Part shown: one piece after another, positions 41,603 through 50,822 of the stretch
Position numbering within the stretch: the stretch's first letter is position 1
Layout: the number at the start of each line of letters is the position of its first letter
Origin: JAGVJT01 sp964513205
GTDB taxonomy: Bacteria > Pseudomonadota > Gammaproteobacteria > Legionellales > Legionellaceae
DNA length: 54,115 bases
NCBI GenBank assembly: GCA_964513205.1
Contig: CAZELP010000011.1
Span: 1-54,115, forward strand
Direction of reading: 5' to 3'
Translations under genes and position numbers: made by a program
The notes under the pieces: generated by a model
Databases searched by the model: none
The model's input: only the letters and a program-made list of their open reading frames with translations
What the model was told of the DNA's origin: nothing

Positions 41603-43126
41603 ATGTTTGAACATCAAGAGCAGCTTGCAGCTCATATTGAGTCTGAAAATATAGATGCCATCTATGCTTGGTTAAGTCAACAACAAAAAGCAAATGGAAT
41701 TACTGTTCCATGGATTTTAGCGTACAAAAATAAGATTGACTTGTTAATCAAATTTTCACAAACAAATTCAATTGATTTGAATGCCGCTCCAACACATCCT
41801 GAAAACGAATTGTATGGTTTGTCTTTGTCAATTATCTTGGTGAAATCAGGTCATTTTGATTTGTTATTGAGCCTTGGAAAGACTCAGAGAGTTGATTTAA
41901 GTGCTCATATCAAGAACCCTCACCATGAATCGGCAGGAGAATCACTCGCTTTCCTGTTGGCTTGCATTGATCGATGGGATGTATTCGACGCACTTTTGGG
42001 TCACCAAATTTTAGATTTAAATGTGGCACCAACTCACCGTCATAACATTTGTTGGGGTATCTCTCTGGCTTTGTGTCTGTCTTTTGATAAAAAATTTGAT
42101 TTAATCAAAAAACAAGCCATGTTTCAACGCGTTAATTTAAATGCTTTTTCAAGACACTCAAATAATTACGAATATGGTAAAAGTGTGGCTTTTGTGATGG
42201 CGTCAGAAGGTCAATGGGAATTATTAAAAGAACTTTCTCGCAGGGGAAAAGTTGATTTAAATTCGGCCCCTTTGTCAGAAGATGATGAGCAACAAAATTT
42301 GTCTCTGGCTTTTTTAATGGGATTGAATGGTCAATGGGATTTGTTGCAAGCGCTTTCTCAAGATCAGGCCGTTGATTTGGGAATGGCGCCATCTTTCCCG
42401 CAGAACATAAATTGCGGTATGTCTCTGGCTTTTTTGTTGGCGTCGCAAGAAAAATGGGAATTGTTAGAAAAGCTAATGCAAGAGTATGCACTCGATCTGC
42501 ATGCCGCTCCTTGTCATCATCGAAATCAGTACAAAGGAGTTTCCCTTGGAGCATTATTGATTAAAAAAAATAAAATGAATCTAATTGATTTTTATCGATA
42601 CAATTTCCATAAGTACAGTGATTCAAATGAGGTCATCAACACGCTAAAAGCAAACTGTCTTGTTGAATCTAGTGCCTTGCCTATCGTTGAAGAGTTGCTT
42701 CAACTGATTTTTAAAGAAATGGAAATGGTCGGTGCTCACAAGATGATAGCGCTTCTTGCGCCAACAATCGACTTAATCGAATCGATTAAAACGCCGGTGG
42801 CATATAACTATCTTGTTTTGATAATTGAAGCGCTTTATGAAAATAGAGCTAAACTTGGCCCAGAGTTCAAAGAACTTGTCAGTTTTTTGATGAAGCGATT
42901 TCCAGAAGAAAAAGAGAATATAGAAAAAGATGGTCAATGCGTTGAAGAAGAGGCGCTTCTTTTGTCTTGCCATCGTCATGCCTTAACGAAGGCTCAAGAT
43001 TATCCTTTCATTATTTCTTACTCTACTGCTCAACGTCATCGCGATCTTCTTTTTTCAATGAATCAAAAAAAGACGCTAAGCTCAGTTTCGCCAAATGCAG
43101 AGGAGACAGGTCCTGTATTGAGATAA
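41603..43126 (+). CDS. protein of seven exact 40-residue ankyrin-like repeats
   Basis: The 507-residue protein has no signal or membrane helix. Residues 34-313 are seven tandem units of exactly 40 residues, plus a partial eighth to about 334. Each unit reads SLAFLLA, a W/F-D/E-LL helix, VDLN.AP, then a polar loop ending in G. This is a helix-loop-helix-hairpin pattern like ankyrin, but seven residues longer than the 33-residue ankyrin unit and without its TPLH motif. The C-terminal 170 residues are helical without repeats. Likely a protein-binding scaffold; effector role is inference. Monocistronic between a terminator and a convergent gene. Confidence 0.85.
   Translation: MFEHQEQLAAHIESENIDAIYAWLSQQQKANGITVPWILAYKNKIDLLIKFSQTNSIDLNAAPTHPENELYGLSLSIILVKSGHFDLLLSLGKTQRVDLSAHIKNPHHESAGESLAFLLACIDRWDVFDALLGHQILDLNVAPTHRHNICWGISLALCLSFDKKFDLIKKQAMFQRVNLNAFSRHSNNYEYGKSVAFVMASEGQWELLKELSRRGKVDLNSAPLSEDDEQQNLSLAFLMGLNGQWDLLQALSQDQAVDLGMAPSFPQNINCGMSLAFLLASQEKWELLEKLMQEYALDLHAAPCHHRNQYKGVSLGALLIKKNKMNLIDFYRYNFHKYSDSNEVINTLKANCLVESSALPIVEELLQLIFKEMEMVGAHKMIALLAPTIDLIESIKTPVAYNYLVLIIEALYENRAKLGPEFKELVSFLMKRFPEEKENIEKDGQCVEEEALLLSCHRHALTKAQDYPFIISYSTAQRHRDLLFSMNQKKTLSSVSPNAEETGPVLR
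41702..42541 (+). repeat. seven 120-bp coding repeats
   Basis: Seven in-frame units of 120 bp encode the 40-residue repeats (units begin at codons 34, 74, 114, 154, 194, 234 and 274). The DNA has diverged between units, so the amplification is old and the length has been kept by selection. Confidence 0.8.
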
Positions 43127-43139
43127 ATATATCATTTAT
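43123..43139. terminator. A+T hairpin between convergent stops
   Basis: ATAAAT (43123-43128) pairs with ATTTAT (43134-43139) and is followed by T residues. It lies between the stops of the repeat protein and the SDR gene. The A+T-only stem makes it weak. Confidence 0.35.
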
Positions 43140-43992
43140 TTTTCCATATTTGAGTTAATCCCTCTTTGTAAGAGGGATATTTCAATACAATACCTAACGT
43201 CTGTTTTATTTTTAAATTACAGACGCGTCGATTATTGCTATAGAATTCTTGTTCCATGAGAGATAGTTCTGCTTCATTAAATGGGCGTACAGGGAGGGGC
43301 GCTTGATTGAGAAGTTTTGCTGCATATTCATCAACCAGGTGACTTGGAGCTGGCTCATCATCAGACACGTTGTAAATAGATAAAGGTTGAGGAGACCGTA
43401 TGGAGGCTAATAATGTCGAAACAATATCTTCAACATGAATCCGACAAAACACTTGCCCCTCTTTATATAAGCTAAATTTTTTACCTTGAATAAGTCGTTC
43501 CAATGCATTTCGTCCTGGTCCATAAATGCCTGATAATCTAAAAATGTGCAGCGGAAGAGTATTTTTTTTTGCGTACGATAACCAACTTTGTTCGATGTTG
43601 AGTCGGGCTATTCCTGTTGGCGTGTGAGGGGTGCATGCGCTTTTTTCATTCACCCAATCACCCTGGTAATCACCATAGACGCTTGTCGAAGAAAGATAGC
43701 CCATCCATTTTAGATGAGCTGCTTGATTTTTAATAAGAGTGGCATATTGAGCAAAAGCCACATCGTCTCCGTGTTGGGTGGGTGGAATGCAAATCAATAT
43801 GTGTGTGGCACGTGAAATATATGATTCTACCTCAATCGAGTTAAAATGGAGCAGCTTGATAAAAGAGGGGGATTCTTTTTTATTCCCCACGCTGCGAGAT
43901 GTTCCCACAATGTCAAATTTTTCCACAGGCAAATGTGTTGCCAGTGCGCTTGCGGTGTAACCAAATCCTAGTATTAAAAAAACAGGTTTCAT
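43132..43992 (-). CDS. NAD(P)-dependent epimerase/SDR (YeeZ-like)
   Basis: The 286-residue protein opens with a Rossmann turn (ILGFGYTASALA, about residues 6-17), has the SSTSVYGD active-site strand near residue 107, and the RLSGIYGPGRNALERL segment typical of extended SDR proteins related to E. coli YeeZ. The catalytic Tyr-x3-Lys is not kept (TPTGIARLNIE follows), as in YeeZ relatives. Substrate unknown. The ATG at 43992 is chosen; the frame opens at a TTG at 44016. It follows the LysR gene by 20 nt on the same strand. Confidence 0.84.
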   Translation of the reverse strand: MKPVFLILGFGYTASALATHLPVEKFDIVGTSRSVGNKKESPSFIKLLHFNSIEVESYISRATHILICIPPTQHGDDVAFAQYATLIKNQAAHLKWMGYLSSTSVYGDYQGDWVNEKSACTPHTPTGIARLNIEQSWLSYAKKNTLPLHIFRLSGIYGPGRNALERLIQGKKFSLYKEGQVFCRIHVEDIVSTLLASIRSPQPLSIYNVSDDEPAPSHLVDEYAAKLLNQAPLPVRPFNEAELSLMEQEFYSNNRRVCNLKIKQTLGIVLKYPSYKEGLTQIWKNK

Positions 43993-44012
43993 GATGCTGT
44001 ATCCCTTATTTA

Positions 44013-44867
44013 TCAATAGTGCTTAAGTTTATCCATGATAAAAAACTCCAGAGATCGAACGGCCTCATTGGTTTCCTCCTTTTTTAGTAAAGACACATAA
44101 ATATCATTAAGAGCAGGAAGTAAATCGTCATCCAATCGGTCTAAATCGTACGGTATCATGCTGCGCTGTATAGCTGTTATGCCAAGTCCCGCTTTGACTG
44201 CTGCCATTTTTCCGGTGTAACTTGGACTACTAAATGCGAGGCGCCACTTGAGTTCGTGTCGATTAAGGGATTCGATGACATTTTCTCGATACACACAAGG
44301 ATGAGGGGAAAGTACTAGGGGGATGGGTTGTTGTTTGTTGAATATTGGCAGCAGCTTTTTTTTCCCAACCCAATCAACAGGTTCATTCCACACATTGATT
44401 CCATGAGCCATTTGATTTTTAAGATTTGTTTTTATCAAAATTAAGTCAAACTCACGTTGTTGAAACCGCTCAACTAAGTTGAGTGTTAAGTCACACTCAA
44501 CATTGAGCATAACTCTTGGATGCAGCCTTGAGAATTCAACTAAAACATCAGAAAGAAACATTGAGGCAAAATCTTCAGGTAGGCCAAAATTAAGCTCGCC
44601 TTGTAGTTCAGGGGCTCTAAAGCGATCGAGTGACTCGCGATGCAATTCGTAGATTCGTTTTGCATATCCTAAAAATATTTCTCCATCTGGAGTTAGAGTG
44701 ATTTCTCGCCCACGACTAATGAGTTGTTTTTCGACCAGATTTTCAAGTTTTGCAATTTGTTGACTAATTGCAGATTGTGTTCGTCCTACTCTTTGAGCCG
44801 CTTTAGTAAAACTCTGAGTTTCGGCAACTGCCAGAAAGCATTGCAACGTAATGGTGTCGAGAGACAT
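44013..44867 (-). CDS. LysR-family transcriptional regulator
   Basis: The winged helix-turn-helix at residues 4-62 is canonical (FLAVAETQSFTKAAQRVGRTQSAISQQI), followed by a ligand-binding domain (about 88-284). It is divergent from dabB-dabA with about 90 nt between them, the classical placement for a LysR regulator of its neighbour. Regulators of this type control DAB carbon-uptake operons in several bacteria; here that is inference from position. Confidence 0.9.
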   Translation of the reverse strand: MSLDTITLQCFLAVAETQSFTKAAQRVGRTQSAISQQIAKLENLVEKQLISRGREITLTPDGEIFLGYAKRIYELHRESLDRFRAPELQGELNFGLPEDFASMFLSDVLVEFSRLHPRVMLNVECDLTLNLVERFQQREFDLILIKTNLKNQMAHGINVWNEPVDWVGKKKLLPIFNKQQPIPLVLSPHPCVYRENVIESLNRHELKWRLAFSSPSYTGKMAAVKAGLGITAIQRSMIPYDLDRLDDDLLPALNDIYVSLLKKEETNEAVRSLEFFIMDKLKHY

Positions 44868-44907
44868 TAGATTTCCTAATTAACAAGATAAATATTTTTA
44901 ATTTTAC

Positions 44908-44943
44908 TTATATCATAATATCTAATACATTTTAATTATATCA
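44908..44943. promoter_or_regulatory. candidate LysR operator repeats
   Basis: TTATATCA occurs twice (44908-44915 and 44936-44943), 28 bp apart in the very A+T-rich lysR-dabB intergenic region. Spaced repeats here suit LysR binding, but the region is so A+T-rich that chance is possible. Confidence 0.3.
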
Positions 44944-44976
44944 AAACAATTTCTAATGATGAATAAGGTGAGTGAA

Positions 44977-46482
44977 ATGATTTTATTTCTTTTGTGTTTC
45001 ATGATCAGTGCTCCTATTTTGGGGATGGGGATTAGCTGCATTGGTTATTTAAGTTCCAACTTGAGAGCACGATTGGCTGCTTATGCCATTGGTTTAGGAT
45101 TGACTTCTTCTTTGATTTTACTTGGATTGGGTGATCTGTCTTCGGTATTTTTCTTTCATGATTGGATTAAATTAAACTCGTTGAATCTTTTACTTTCGAG
45201 TTTGATTTTATTTGTAAGTTTTATTGTGCATCGATTTTCATTGAGATACATGGATGGAGATCGGCTGTATCGCTCTTTTTTCTTTTTATTGTCGAGCATC
45301 ACTTTAAGTGCGCTTTTAATGGTACTTGCCGATCACTTATTTTTATTCTGGCTTTCGTGGTCGGTTTCAAATGCCATTCTAATTTTTCTAATGGTGCATA
45401 AGCGGCAGTGGAGTGCCTCTAGAAATTCAGGATGGATTACTTTTCTCACGCTTTTTCCTGGTTGCATTTGTTTAGGAGCGGCATTTTTCATTTTGGGCTC
45501 TGTCAGTTCGACGACATCTATTCAAACGGTACTTCAACAGGCTCCCCATTCTTCTACGCAAACTCTAGTCGCTTTGGCTTTGATTGTCATTGCCGCAATG
45601 ACTCAGTCTGCCTTATTTCCATTTCATCGATGGCTTTTAAGTTCGTTGAATTCTCCAACGCCAGTTTCTGGCTTAATGCATGCCGGAATTGTAAATGGAG
45701 GTGGGATTCTTATTGTTAAATTTTCATCGCTGATTGCAACATGCGACATTCTTCTAAGTGTCATCTTTTTAATGGGGGCTTGTTCTGCTTTCCTTGGAAC
45801 TTTTTGGAAGCTCATGAATCATGACATCAAAAAAATGCTTGCTTGTTCAACAATGGCTCAAATGGGTTTTATGATGATGCAATGCGCACTCGGTTTGTTT
45901 GCTTCTGCAATCGCGCATATTTGCTGGCACGGTTTATTCAAAGCTTACCTTTTCTTAAATTCAGGTTCAGTGCTTTTACAGAAGAAATCACATGAATACA
46001 GCACACATACTTCGCCCTTAGTGTTGTTTTGTTCATTTATTGGAGGAATGAGTGCCATGTACATCTTTTCAATGGTAACAGAGAAATCTTTTTCTCTTCA
46101 TGACACAACGCTTTTTATCCTCTTTTTTGCGTGGATTGGTGGCGCTGAATTGATGCTTTCTTGGATTAGAGTTCAAAGAGGATTTTTAGGTCTTCTAGTT
46201 GGATTTGTCTTGGCCTCTCTCTTTGGGCTTGTTTACGGTGGGAGTGTGTATCTGATTGAGTTTCTTTCTCCTGCCTTGTCTCACTTATTTGCAATCCAAT
46301 TGTCTTTTACTCAGTTGAGCGTGATGGGATTATTTGGTTTGTTCTGGGTGTTATTTAATTTAGGCACTCATAGAAAGTTTTTAAATTCGAAATTTGGAAT
46401 GTGGATTTATATGCATCTATTTAATGCAAGCCAGCCGTCTGTGAAGACTATAACGGCCTTAAGAGATGACTATCGTTATTAA
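44977..46482 (+). CDS. dabB: DabB: proton-channel-like membrane subunit of the DAB inorganic carbon pump
   Basis: About 13 hydrophobic helices with the proton-conducting antiporter fold shared with NuoL/MrpA: FPFHRWLLSSLNSPTPVSGLMHAG (about residue 220) and a Lys/His pair in the HDIKKMLACSTMAQMG segment. In DAB systems it couples cation influx to the DabA carbonic-anhydrase-like subunit. An ATG at 44956 is in frame, but AAGGTGAG places the start better at 44977 (501 residues). dabA follows 18 nt later. Confidence 0.88.
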   Translation: MILFLLCFMISAPILGMGISCIGYLSSNLRARLAAYAIGLGLTSSLILLGLGDLSSVFFFHDWIKLNSLNLLLSSLILFVSFIVHRFSLRYMDGDRLYRSFFFLLSSITLSALLMVLADHLFLFWLSWSVSNAILIFLMVHKRQWSASRNSGWITFLTLFPGCICLGAAFFILGSVSSTTSIQTVLQQAPHSSTQTLVALALIVIAAMTQSALFPFHRWLLSSLNSPTPVSGLMHAGIVNGGGILIVKFSSLIATCDILLSVIFLMGACSAFLGTFWKLMNHDIKKMLACSTMAQMGFMMMQCALGLFASAIAHICWHGLFKAYLFLNSGSVLLQKKSHEYSTHTSPLVLFCSFIGGMSAMYIFSMVTEKSFSLHDTTLFILFFAWIGGAELMLSWIRVQRGFLGLLVGFVLASLFGLVYGGSVYLIEFLSPALSHLFAIQLSFTQLSVMGLFGLFWVLFNLGTHRKFLNSKFGMWIYMHLFNASQPSVKTITALRDDYRY

Positions 46483-46500
46483 AATAATAGAGGATTAATC

Positions 46501-48780
46501 ATGAATACGGCAAAAGTGTTGTGTGGAACAGAAACGCATATCAGCGAATCTAAAAACGACAAAAAAAGAGAGTTTCGTCTACAAAGAAAGCCCCTTAATA
46601 TACAGATTTGGGTTCAAAATGCATTCAAATGTATTTCACCTGTATGGCCAATAGAAACGTTTATTGCTTGTAATCCTCTACAAGGATTTGAGTCTATACA
46701 TTTTGAAGAAGCCATAAAGATGATCGATTGCAATCAAAATAAATCAAATTCTGAAGAGCTAAAAAGTGTGAATATTCAAATGATCAAATGGTGTAGTGGT
46801 TTTTTCGATTCAGGTCAAAGCAGCATTGAAATGCCGAATCGAGAGCTTGGATTTTATCTTAGTTTTTTAAAATTGGCTTATTTTGATAGACAGCTGCATC
46901 AGAATAAAAAACAATCAAAATTATTTTTAAAACAACTTCCAGAAAATCCAGAAGAGGTGATCAAAATATGTCTTGCCAAATTAAATATTCCTTCTGGAAA
47001 AGAAGAGGCGTTTTTTTTGCAAACTTTGCTTTATCTGCCTGGATGGGCGGGTTTTGTTAAATGGCACAGCGATAATGAGACAGAAAATAAACGTGTCAGG
47101 CTGATTGATTTTTTGGCCGTGAGGCTTGTTGTGACATGTCTTCTGTGGCCAAAATCAGCGTTGGTAGAAAACCAAGTTGAAAGTGATAAGGGGTATAAAA
47201 TACTCGATAAAATAAAGAAAAACGAAACCATTTATCGAGAAAAATTATTGCATGCGCTTTTGACACACTCCAATAAAGAACAGGCTAATTTTCAAAGAAA
47301 AGAGGCGCAATTTGTTTTCTGTATTGATGTACGATCGGAGCCTTTTCGTCGTTCTATTGAGTCATTAGGGCATTATGAAACATTTGGATTTGCAGGGTTT
47401 TTTGGAATCCCGATACGAGTGCACCAAGCGGATACTCAAAAGAGCAAATCGTGTTGTCCTGTTTTATTAAAACCACGCTTTGATGTTCAAGAAAAGCCAA
47501 TAGTGGATGATCCTAAAAAAATGAAGCGCCATGAAGTGGGGCAATCAGCAATGGATGGATTTAAAAATTTATACATGCGACTGAAGCATAATTTTTCAAC
47601 TCCATTTGCTTTGGCAGAATCGATGGGTTTTTTTTGTGGCATCATGATGCTGCTGAAATCTTTGGCTCCGAATCAATCAAAAACTTTAATAAAAACCATT
47701 AAAAATTGGATAAAACCAGAGTTACCCAAAGCAATTATTTTTGAATCAGAGGAACCTAGTTTAATGCATGGAATTTCTCTGGAAGAGCAGATCACTTATG
47801 GAGAGACGGTTTTGCGTTTGATTGGACTCACTTCTGGTTTTTCGAAAATGGTGATCTTTTGCGGCCATGGAAGTCAAACTGAAAATAACCCTTATGCTTC
47901 CGCTTTGGATTGTGGGGCTTGTGGAGGGAATCACGGTGGTGTAAATGCGCAATTACTCGCTTCTATTTTGAATAAACCAGAGGTCCGCAGAGGACTAGAA
48001 GAAAGAGGAATGCATATCCCTTTAGATACTGTTTTTTATGGAGCAATACACAATACGACAATTGATGTATTGGAGTTATATATTCAAAACTCTCCTAAAC
48101 CAATTTACCCTCAACTTTTAGATAAGGTTCAGAACGATTTAATACGGGCGAGCTTAAAAACTACTCAAGAGCGTTGCCAAGACGCCAACCCTCAATCCAT
48201 GTTGACTAAAAGTCATGATTGGTCTGAGACAAGACCAGAATGGGGATTGGCGCGAAATGCAGCATTTATTGTGGCGCCTCGTCGTCTTACTCAAGATATC
48301 AATCTAGATGGTCGTTGTTTTTTACATTCATATCGTTGGGAAGAAGATGAAGATGGCGCTCTACTTGAGACAATTTTAACTGCGCCGATGGTGGTAGCTG
48401 AATGGATTAACACACAGTACTTATTTTCTACACTTGATAATGTGTCATTCGGAAGTGGGAGTAAGATAACACACAATGTTGTAGGGAAAATTGGTGTGAT
48501 GCAAGGAAATGGAAGTGATCTGATGCATGGTTTACCGCTTCAGTCTGTGATGCGTTGTGATGATATCCCTTATCACGAACCTCAAAGATTGCTTGTTGTG
48601 GTGTATGCACCAAAAGAAAGAATTTCAAAATTAATTAATAAACATGAGATTTTGCAAAAACTATTTTTCAATGAGTGGGTTAATTTGGTAATTATTGATC
48701 CAATACATGGTCTACATATGAGCTGGAGAAGCGATGATGCGCTACAAAAATCAGTCCGTACTACTTGCTTCCATGCATGA
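46501..48780 (+). CDS. dabA: DabA (DUF2309): carbonic-anhydrase-like subunit of inorganic carbon pump
   Basis: The 759-residue soluble protein carries the zinc and catalytic set of DabA: C274 and D276 (FCIDVRSEPFRR), H456 (CGHGSQ) and C471 (DCGACGG). The C-x-D spacing of 2 and the H-to-C spacing of 15 equal those reported for Halothiobacillus DabA. With DabB it is thought to turn CO2 into trapped bicarbonate using the proton gradient. The gene ends inside the following DUF6671 frame. No carboxysome or RuBisCO gene is seen, so the bicarbonate would serve carboxylases or pH balance. Confidence 0.92.
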   Translation: MNTAKVLCGTETHISESKNDKKREFRLQRKPLNIQIWVQNAFKCISPVWPIETFIACNPLQGFESIHFEEAIKMIDCNQNKSNSEELKSVNIQMIKWCSGFFDSGQSSIEMPNRELGFYLSFLKLAYFDRQLHQNKKQSKLFLKQLPENPEEVIKICLAKLNIPSGKEEAFFLQTLLYLPGWAGFVKWHSDNETENKRVRLIDFLAVRLVVTCLLWPKSALVENQVESDKGYKILDKIKKNETIYREKLLHALLTHSNKEQANFQRKEAQFVFCIDVRSEPFRRSIESLGHYETFGFAGFFGIPIRVHQADTQKSKSCCPVLLKPRFDVQEKPIVDDPKKMKRHEVGQSAMDGFKNLYMRLKHNFSTPFALAESMGFFCGIMMLLKSLAPNQSKTLIKTIKNWIKPELPKAIIFESEEPSLMHGISLEEQITYGETVLRLIGLTSGFSKMVIFCGHGSQTENNPYASALDCGACGGNHGGVNAQLLASILNKPEVRRGLEERGMHIPLDTVFYGAIHNTTIDVLELYIQNSPKPIYPQLLDKVQNDLIRASLKTTQERCQDANPQSMLTKSHDWSETRPEWGLARNAAFIVAPRRLTQDINLDGRCFLHSYRWEEDEDGALLETILTAPMVVAEWINTQYLFSTLDNVSFGSGSKITHNVVGKIGVMQGNGSDLMHGLPLQSVMRCDDIPYHEPQRLLVVVYAPKERISKLINKHEILQKLFFNEWVNLVIIDPIHGLHMSWRSDDALQKSVRTTCFHA

Positions 48781-49570
48781 AAAGGAGCGGGCAATAGCGC
48801 CCGCTTTTTGGGATAAATTATCGTGCTCGATTTTGGTCAAAGATTTTAATACCGATCAATTTGGAACCTTCACAGGGGAGGTTCCTCGAATATGGACGCC
48901 TTATGAGACTTGCGTTTTAAAAGCAAAAAATGCGGCAAAGCAGCATGGTTTTAATCTGTCTGTGGCTTCAGAGGGGAGCTTTGGTGCGCATCCCCATATC
49001 CCTTTTGTGCCAGTTGATCATGAGATAATGGTTTTTGTTGATTTAGAAAACAATTGGATTATTGTTGAGCAAATTAGGAGTGAAGAAACAAACTATGCGA
49101 CGAAAATTATCGATAAAAATACCGAGCTTTCGTCGTTTCTTGAACATGTCAAATTTCCTTCTCATGCACTAACGCTTCAAACCGAGCATGAAAAGAGAGT
49201 AATCGCCAAAGGAATTCAAAATCTTGAGTTATTGCATCACTATTGTGAAACTGAATTTAAGAAAGAAGAGAGATTGCTTTTGGCCACAGATATGAGGGCC
49301 ATGATGAATCCCACAAGAATGCGTGTGATTCAAAAACTTGCTGAACAACTCACCTCAAGAATATTATCCGCGTGTCCTGCATGCGAAAGTCCTGGATTTG
49401 GTTTTAAAGAAACCAAAGGGTGTTTACCTTGTGATTTTTGTCATGCCCCAACCTCGTTGTATGCAGAAGAAGTTTATGGATGTGTGGCATGCAAATACCA
49501 GTGTTATCAACCAAGAAAAGACGGATTGTTAACCGCAGACCCTATGTATTGTTCCTATTGTAATCCATAA
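48734..49570 (+). CDS. DUF6671 protein with cysteine-rich C-terminus
   Basis: The 278-residue protein overlaps the end of dabA by 47 nt, with GGAG 7 nt before its ATG. The N-terminal two thirds match the DUF6671 pattern (LLASMHEKERAIAP, DFNTDQFGTFTGEV, LSVASEGSFGAHP, VPVDHEIMVFVD). The last 65 residues hold about 12 Cys arranged as CPAC, CDFC, CVAC and CSYC pairs, likely two zinc ribbons. Family function unknown. The overlap suggests translation tied to dabA. Confidence 0.85.
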   Translation: MMRYKNQSVLLASMHEKERAIAPAFWDKLSCSILVKDFNTDQFGTFTGEVPRIWTPYETCVLKAKNAAKQHGFNLSVASEGSFGAHPHIPFVPVDHEIMVFVDLENNWIIVEQIRSEETNYATKIIDKNTELSSFLEHVKFPSHALTLQTEHEKRVIAKGIQNLELLHHYCETEFKKEERLLLATDMRAMMNPTRMRVIQKLAEQLTSRILSACPACESPGFGFKETKGCLPCDFCHAPTSLYAEEVYGCVACKYQCYQPRKDGLLTADPMYCSYCNP

Positions 49571-49579
49571 AAAGTCCCG

Positions 49580-49608
49580 TTGTATTCAAATTTAAAATAC
49601 GATATATT
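49580..49608 (+). promoter_or_regulatory. promoter of the first mitochondrial-carrier gene
   Basis: TTGTAT (49580-49585), exactly 17 nt, TATATT (49603-49608). Transcription would start about 30 nt before the ATG at 49646. Confidence 0.5.
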
Positions 49609-49645
49609 GCCGCCAATTAGCTCATGCTGACTTTAAAAAAACTTT

Positions 49646-50470
49646 ATGAACATGGAAAAACAAAAAATGAGTCCAAATAACGAACAAAAAAATCAATCTA
49701 CAGAAAATTATGGAAATTCACTTATTGCAGCTGGTGCATCCGGTCTTGCAGGTGCTTATGCCTCGTTCTTCTTTGAGGGAATGAAAAAAAGACTGCAAAG
49801 TAATCAGGCTTTGCCTCAATTTAATTTAAGTCTTTTCCCTTGGATAAAAGAGTCGTTTAGAGGTTCTAGTAGTTTTGCTTGTAGTTTAGTGCCAACCAGC
49901 ATTATCCAACAAATGACGCATCATTATTTTTCAAATCAAAACTCTTCCAATGAGATTGCTGAAACAATTTTTTCGGGTGCTTTGGGTGGATTTGCATCGA
50001 CTATGGTTGAAAATATTGTGTTGCAGCAGCAGCTTAAAAAGTGTGGACCTAAAGAGGCGTGTTCGGATTTGCTTTCTCAAGGTAAAACGAGACTCTTCAG
50101 AGGTTTGCCTTTGATTATGTCACGCGAAGCTTTTTTTGGATTTTCTTATTTGCAAGGAGCAAAACAAGCAGCGCATTACGCCACAACGAATTATGGCCCT
50201 GAGTATGCTCTTCCTGCTAAACTCATGGTCGGCGCTTTGGGGAGTCTTGTTTCGCATCCATTTGATACAGTTGCAACAACAATGCAGCATCGTGGTTATA
50301 GCAAAAGCAAAGAAGCGGTCAAGCATTTATGGCGTGAAAACGGAGTAAAAGCGTTTTATAAAGGTGGATTTGCTCGAATTGGGTTGTTTACAACAGCAAT
50401 GCTGACAATTGATGAGGTTCAAAGTACCGTTTTAAACGAACTGAATGGAAAATCGACACCTAAATTTTAA
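49646..50470 (+). CDS. mitochondrial carrier family protein (copy 1)
   Basis: The 274-residue protein has the three-part layout of SLC25 carriers, each part about 85-90 residues with two amphipathic membrane helices. Part 3 keeps the signature HPFDTVATTMQ (near residue 208) and FYKGGFARIGLF; part 2 keeps the closing FRGLPLIMSREAFFGFSY; part 1 has FFEGMKKRLQS, where the signature proline is lost. SLC25 proteins exchange metabolites across the mitochondrial inner membrane and are otherwise eukaryotic, apart from rare bacterial cases such as Legionella LncP, a Dot/Icm effector. About 45% of positions match copy 2 by eye. Start: ATG 49646; two more Met codons follow nearby. Confidence 0.85.
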   Translation: MNMEKQKMSPNNEQKNQSTENYGNSLIAAGASGLAGAYASFFFEGMKKRLQSNQALPQFNLSLFPWIKESFRGSSSFACSLVPTSIIQQMTHHYFSNQNSSNEIAETIFSGALGGFASTMVENIVLQQQLKKCGPKEACSDLLSQGKTRLFRGLPLIMSREAFFGFSYLQGAKQAAHYATTNYGPEYALPAKLMVGALGSLVSHPFDTVATTMQHRGYSKSKEAVKHLWRENGVKAFYKGGFARIGLFTTAMLTIDEVQSTVLNELNGKSTPKF

Positions 50471-50487
50471 AGTTAAGGAATAATAAA

Positions 50488-50802
50488 ATGACGTATCCTC
50501 TCTCAAAAAAAATCGGATTTTTTGTGGCGACGTTTGGAGTTAATGCTTATTTGGTGTCCGAAGCCGTTAAAGCAAACAATAGATACAATCGTTACTTAAA
50601 CAACCTATCTGAAGAGGATCTGGAAAAGTTGCAAGCCAGAAATTGGTATCTTGAAAGAAAAGGGCGTTTTTTTGGTAGTGGTGTCATATTGGGGGAGCGA
50701 GCGGATATCGACAGTTATAATGCGCTAAGTGATCATGAGCGAGAAAGAATTCTAGTACAATACCGTTGGGATTGTATGCGCCGTGAATCGGGTCCTAGAT
50801 AG
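50488..50802 (+). CDS. small unknown protein in the carrier cluster
   Basis: This 104-residue protein begins with a hydrophobic helix (residues about 8-26, IGFFVATFGVNAYLVSEAV), which could be a membrane anchor or uncleaved signal. The rest is highly charged with many Arg, Glu and Tyr. It follows copy 1 of the carrier by 17 nt with TTAAGGAA as ribosome site, so it is probably cotranscribed and may work with it. No family recognised. Confidence 0.65.
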   Translation: MTYPLSKKIGFFVATFGVNAYLVSEAVKANNRYNRYLNNLSEEDLEKLQARNWYLERKGRFFGSGVILGERADIDSYNALSDHERERILVQYRWDCMRRESGPR

Positions 50803-50822
50803 GGCTTTTAAGGGAGTTAACC

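Noticed and set aside
41702..42541. CRISPR-like array because of regular 120-bp spacing
   Set aside because: The periodicity is that of protein repeats in one open frame, with diverged DNA and no short identical repeats.
42132..42554. 140-codon minus-strand frame in the repeat gene
   Set aside because: Its apparent repeats are mirror images of the 120-bp coding repeats on the plus strand.
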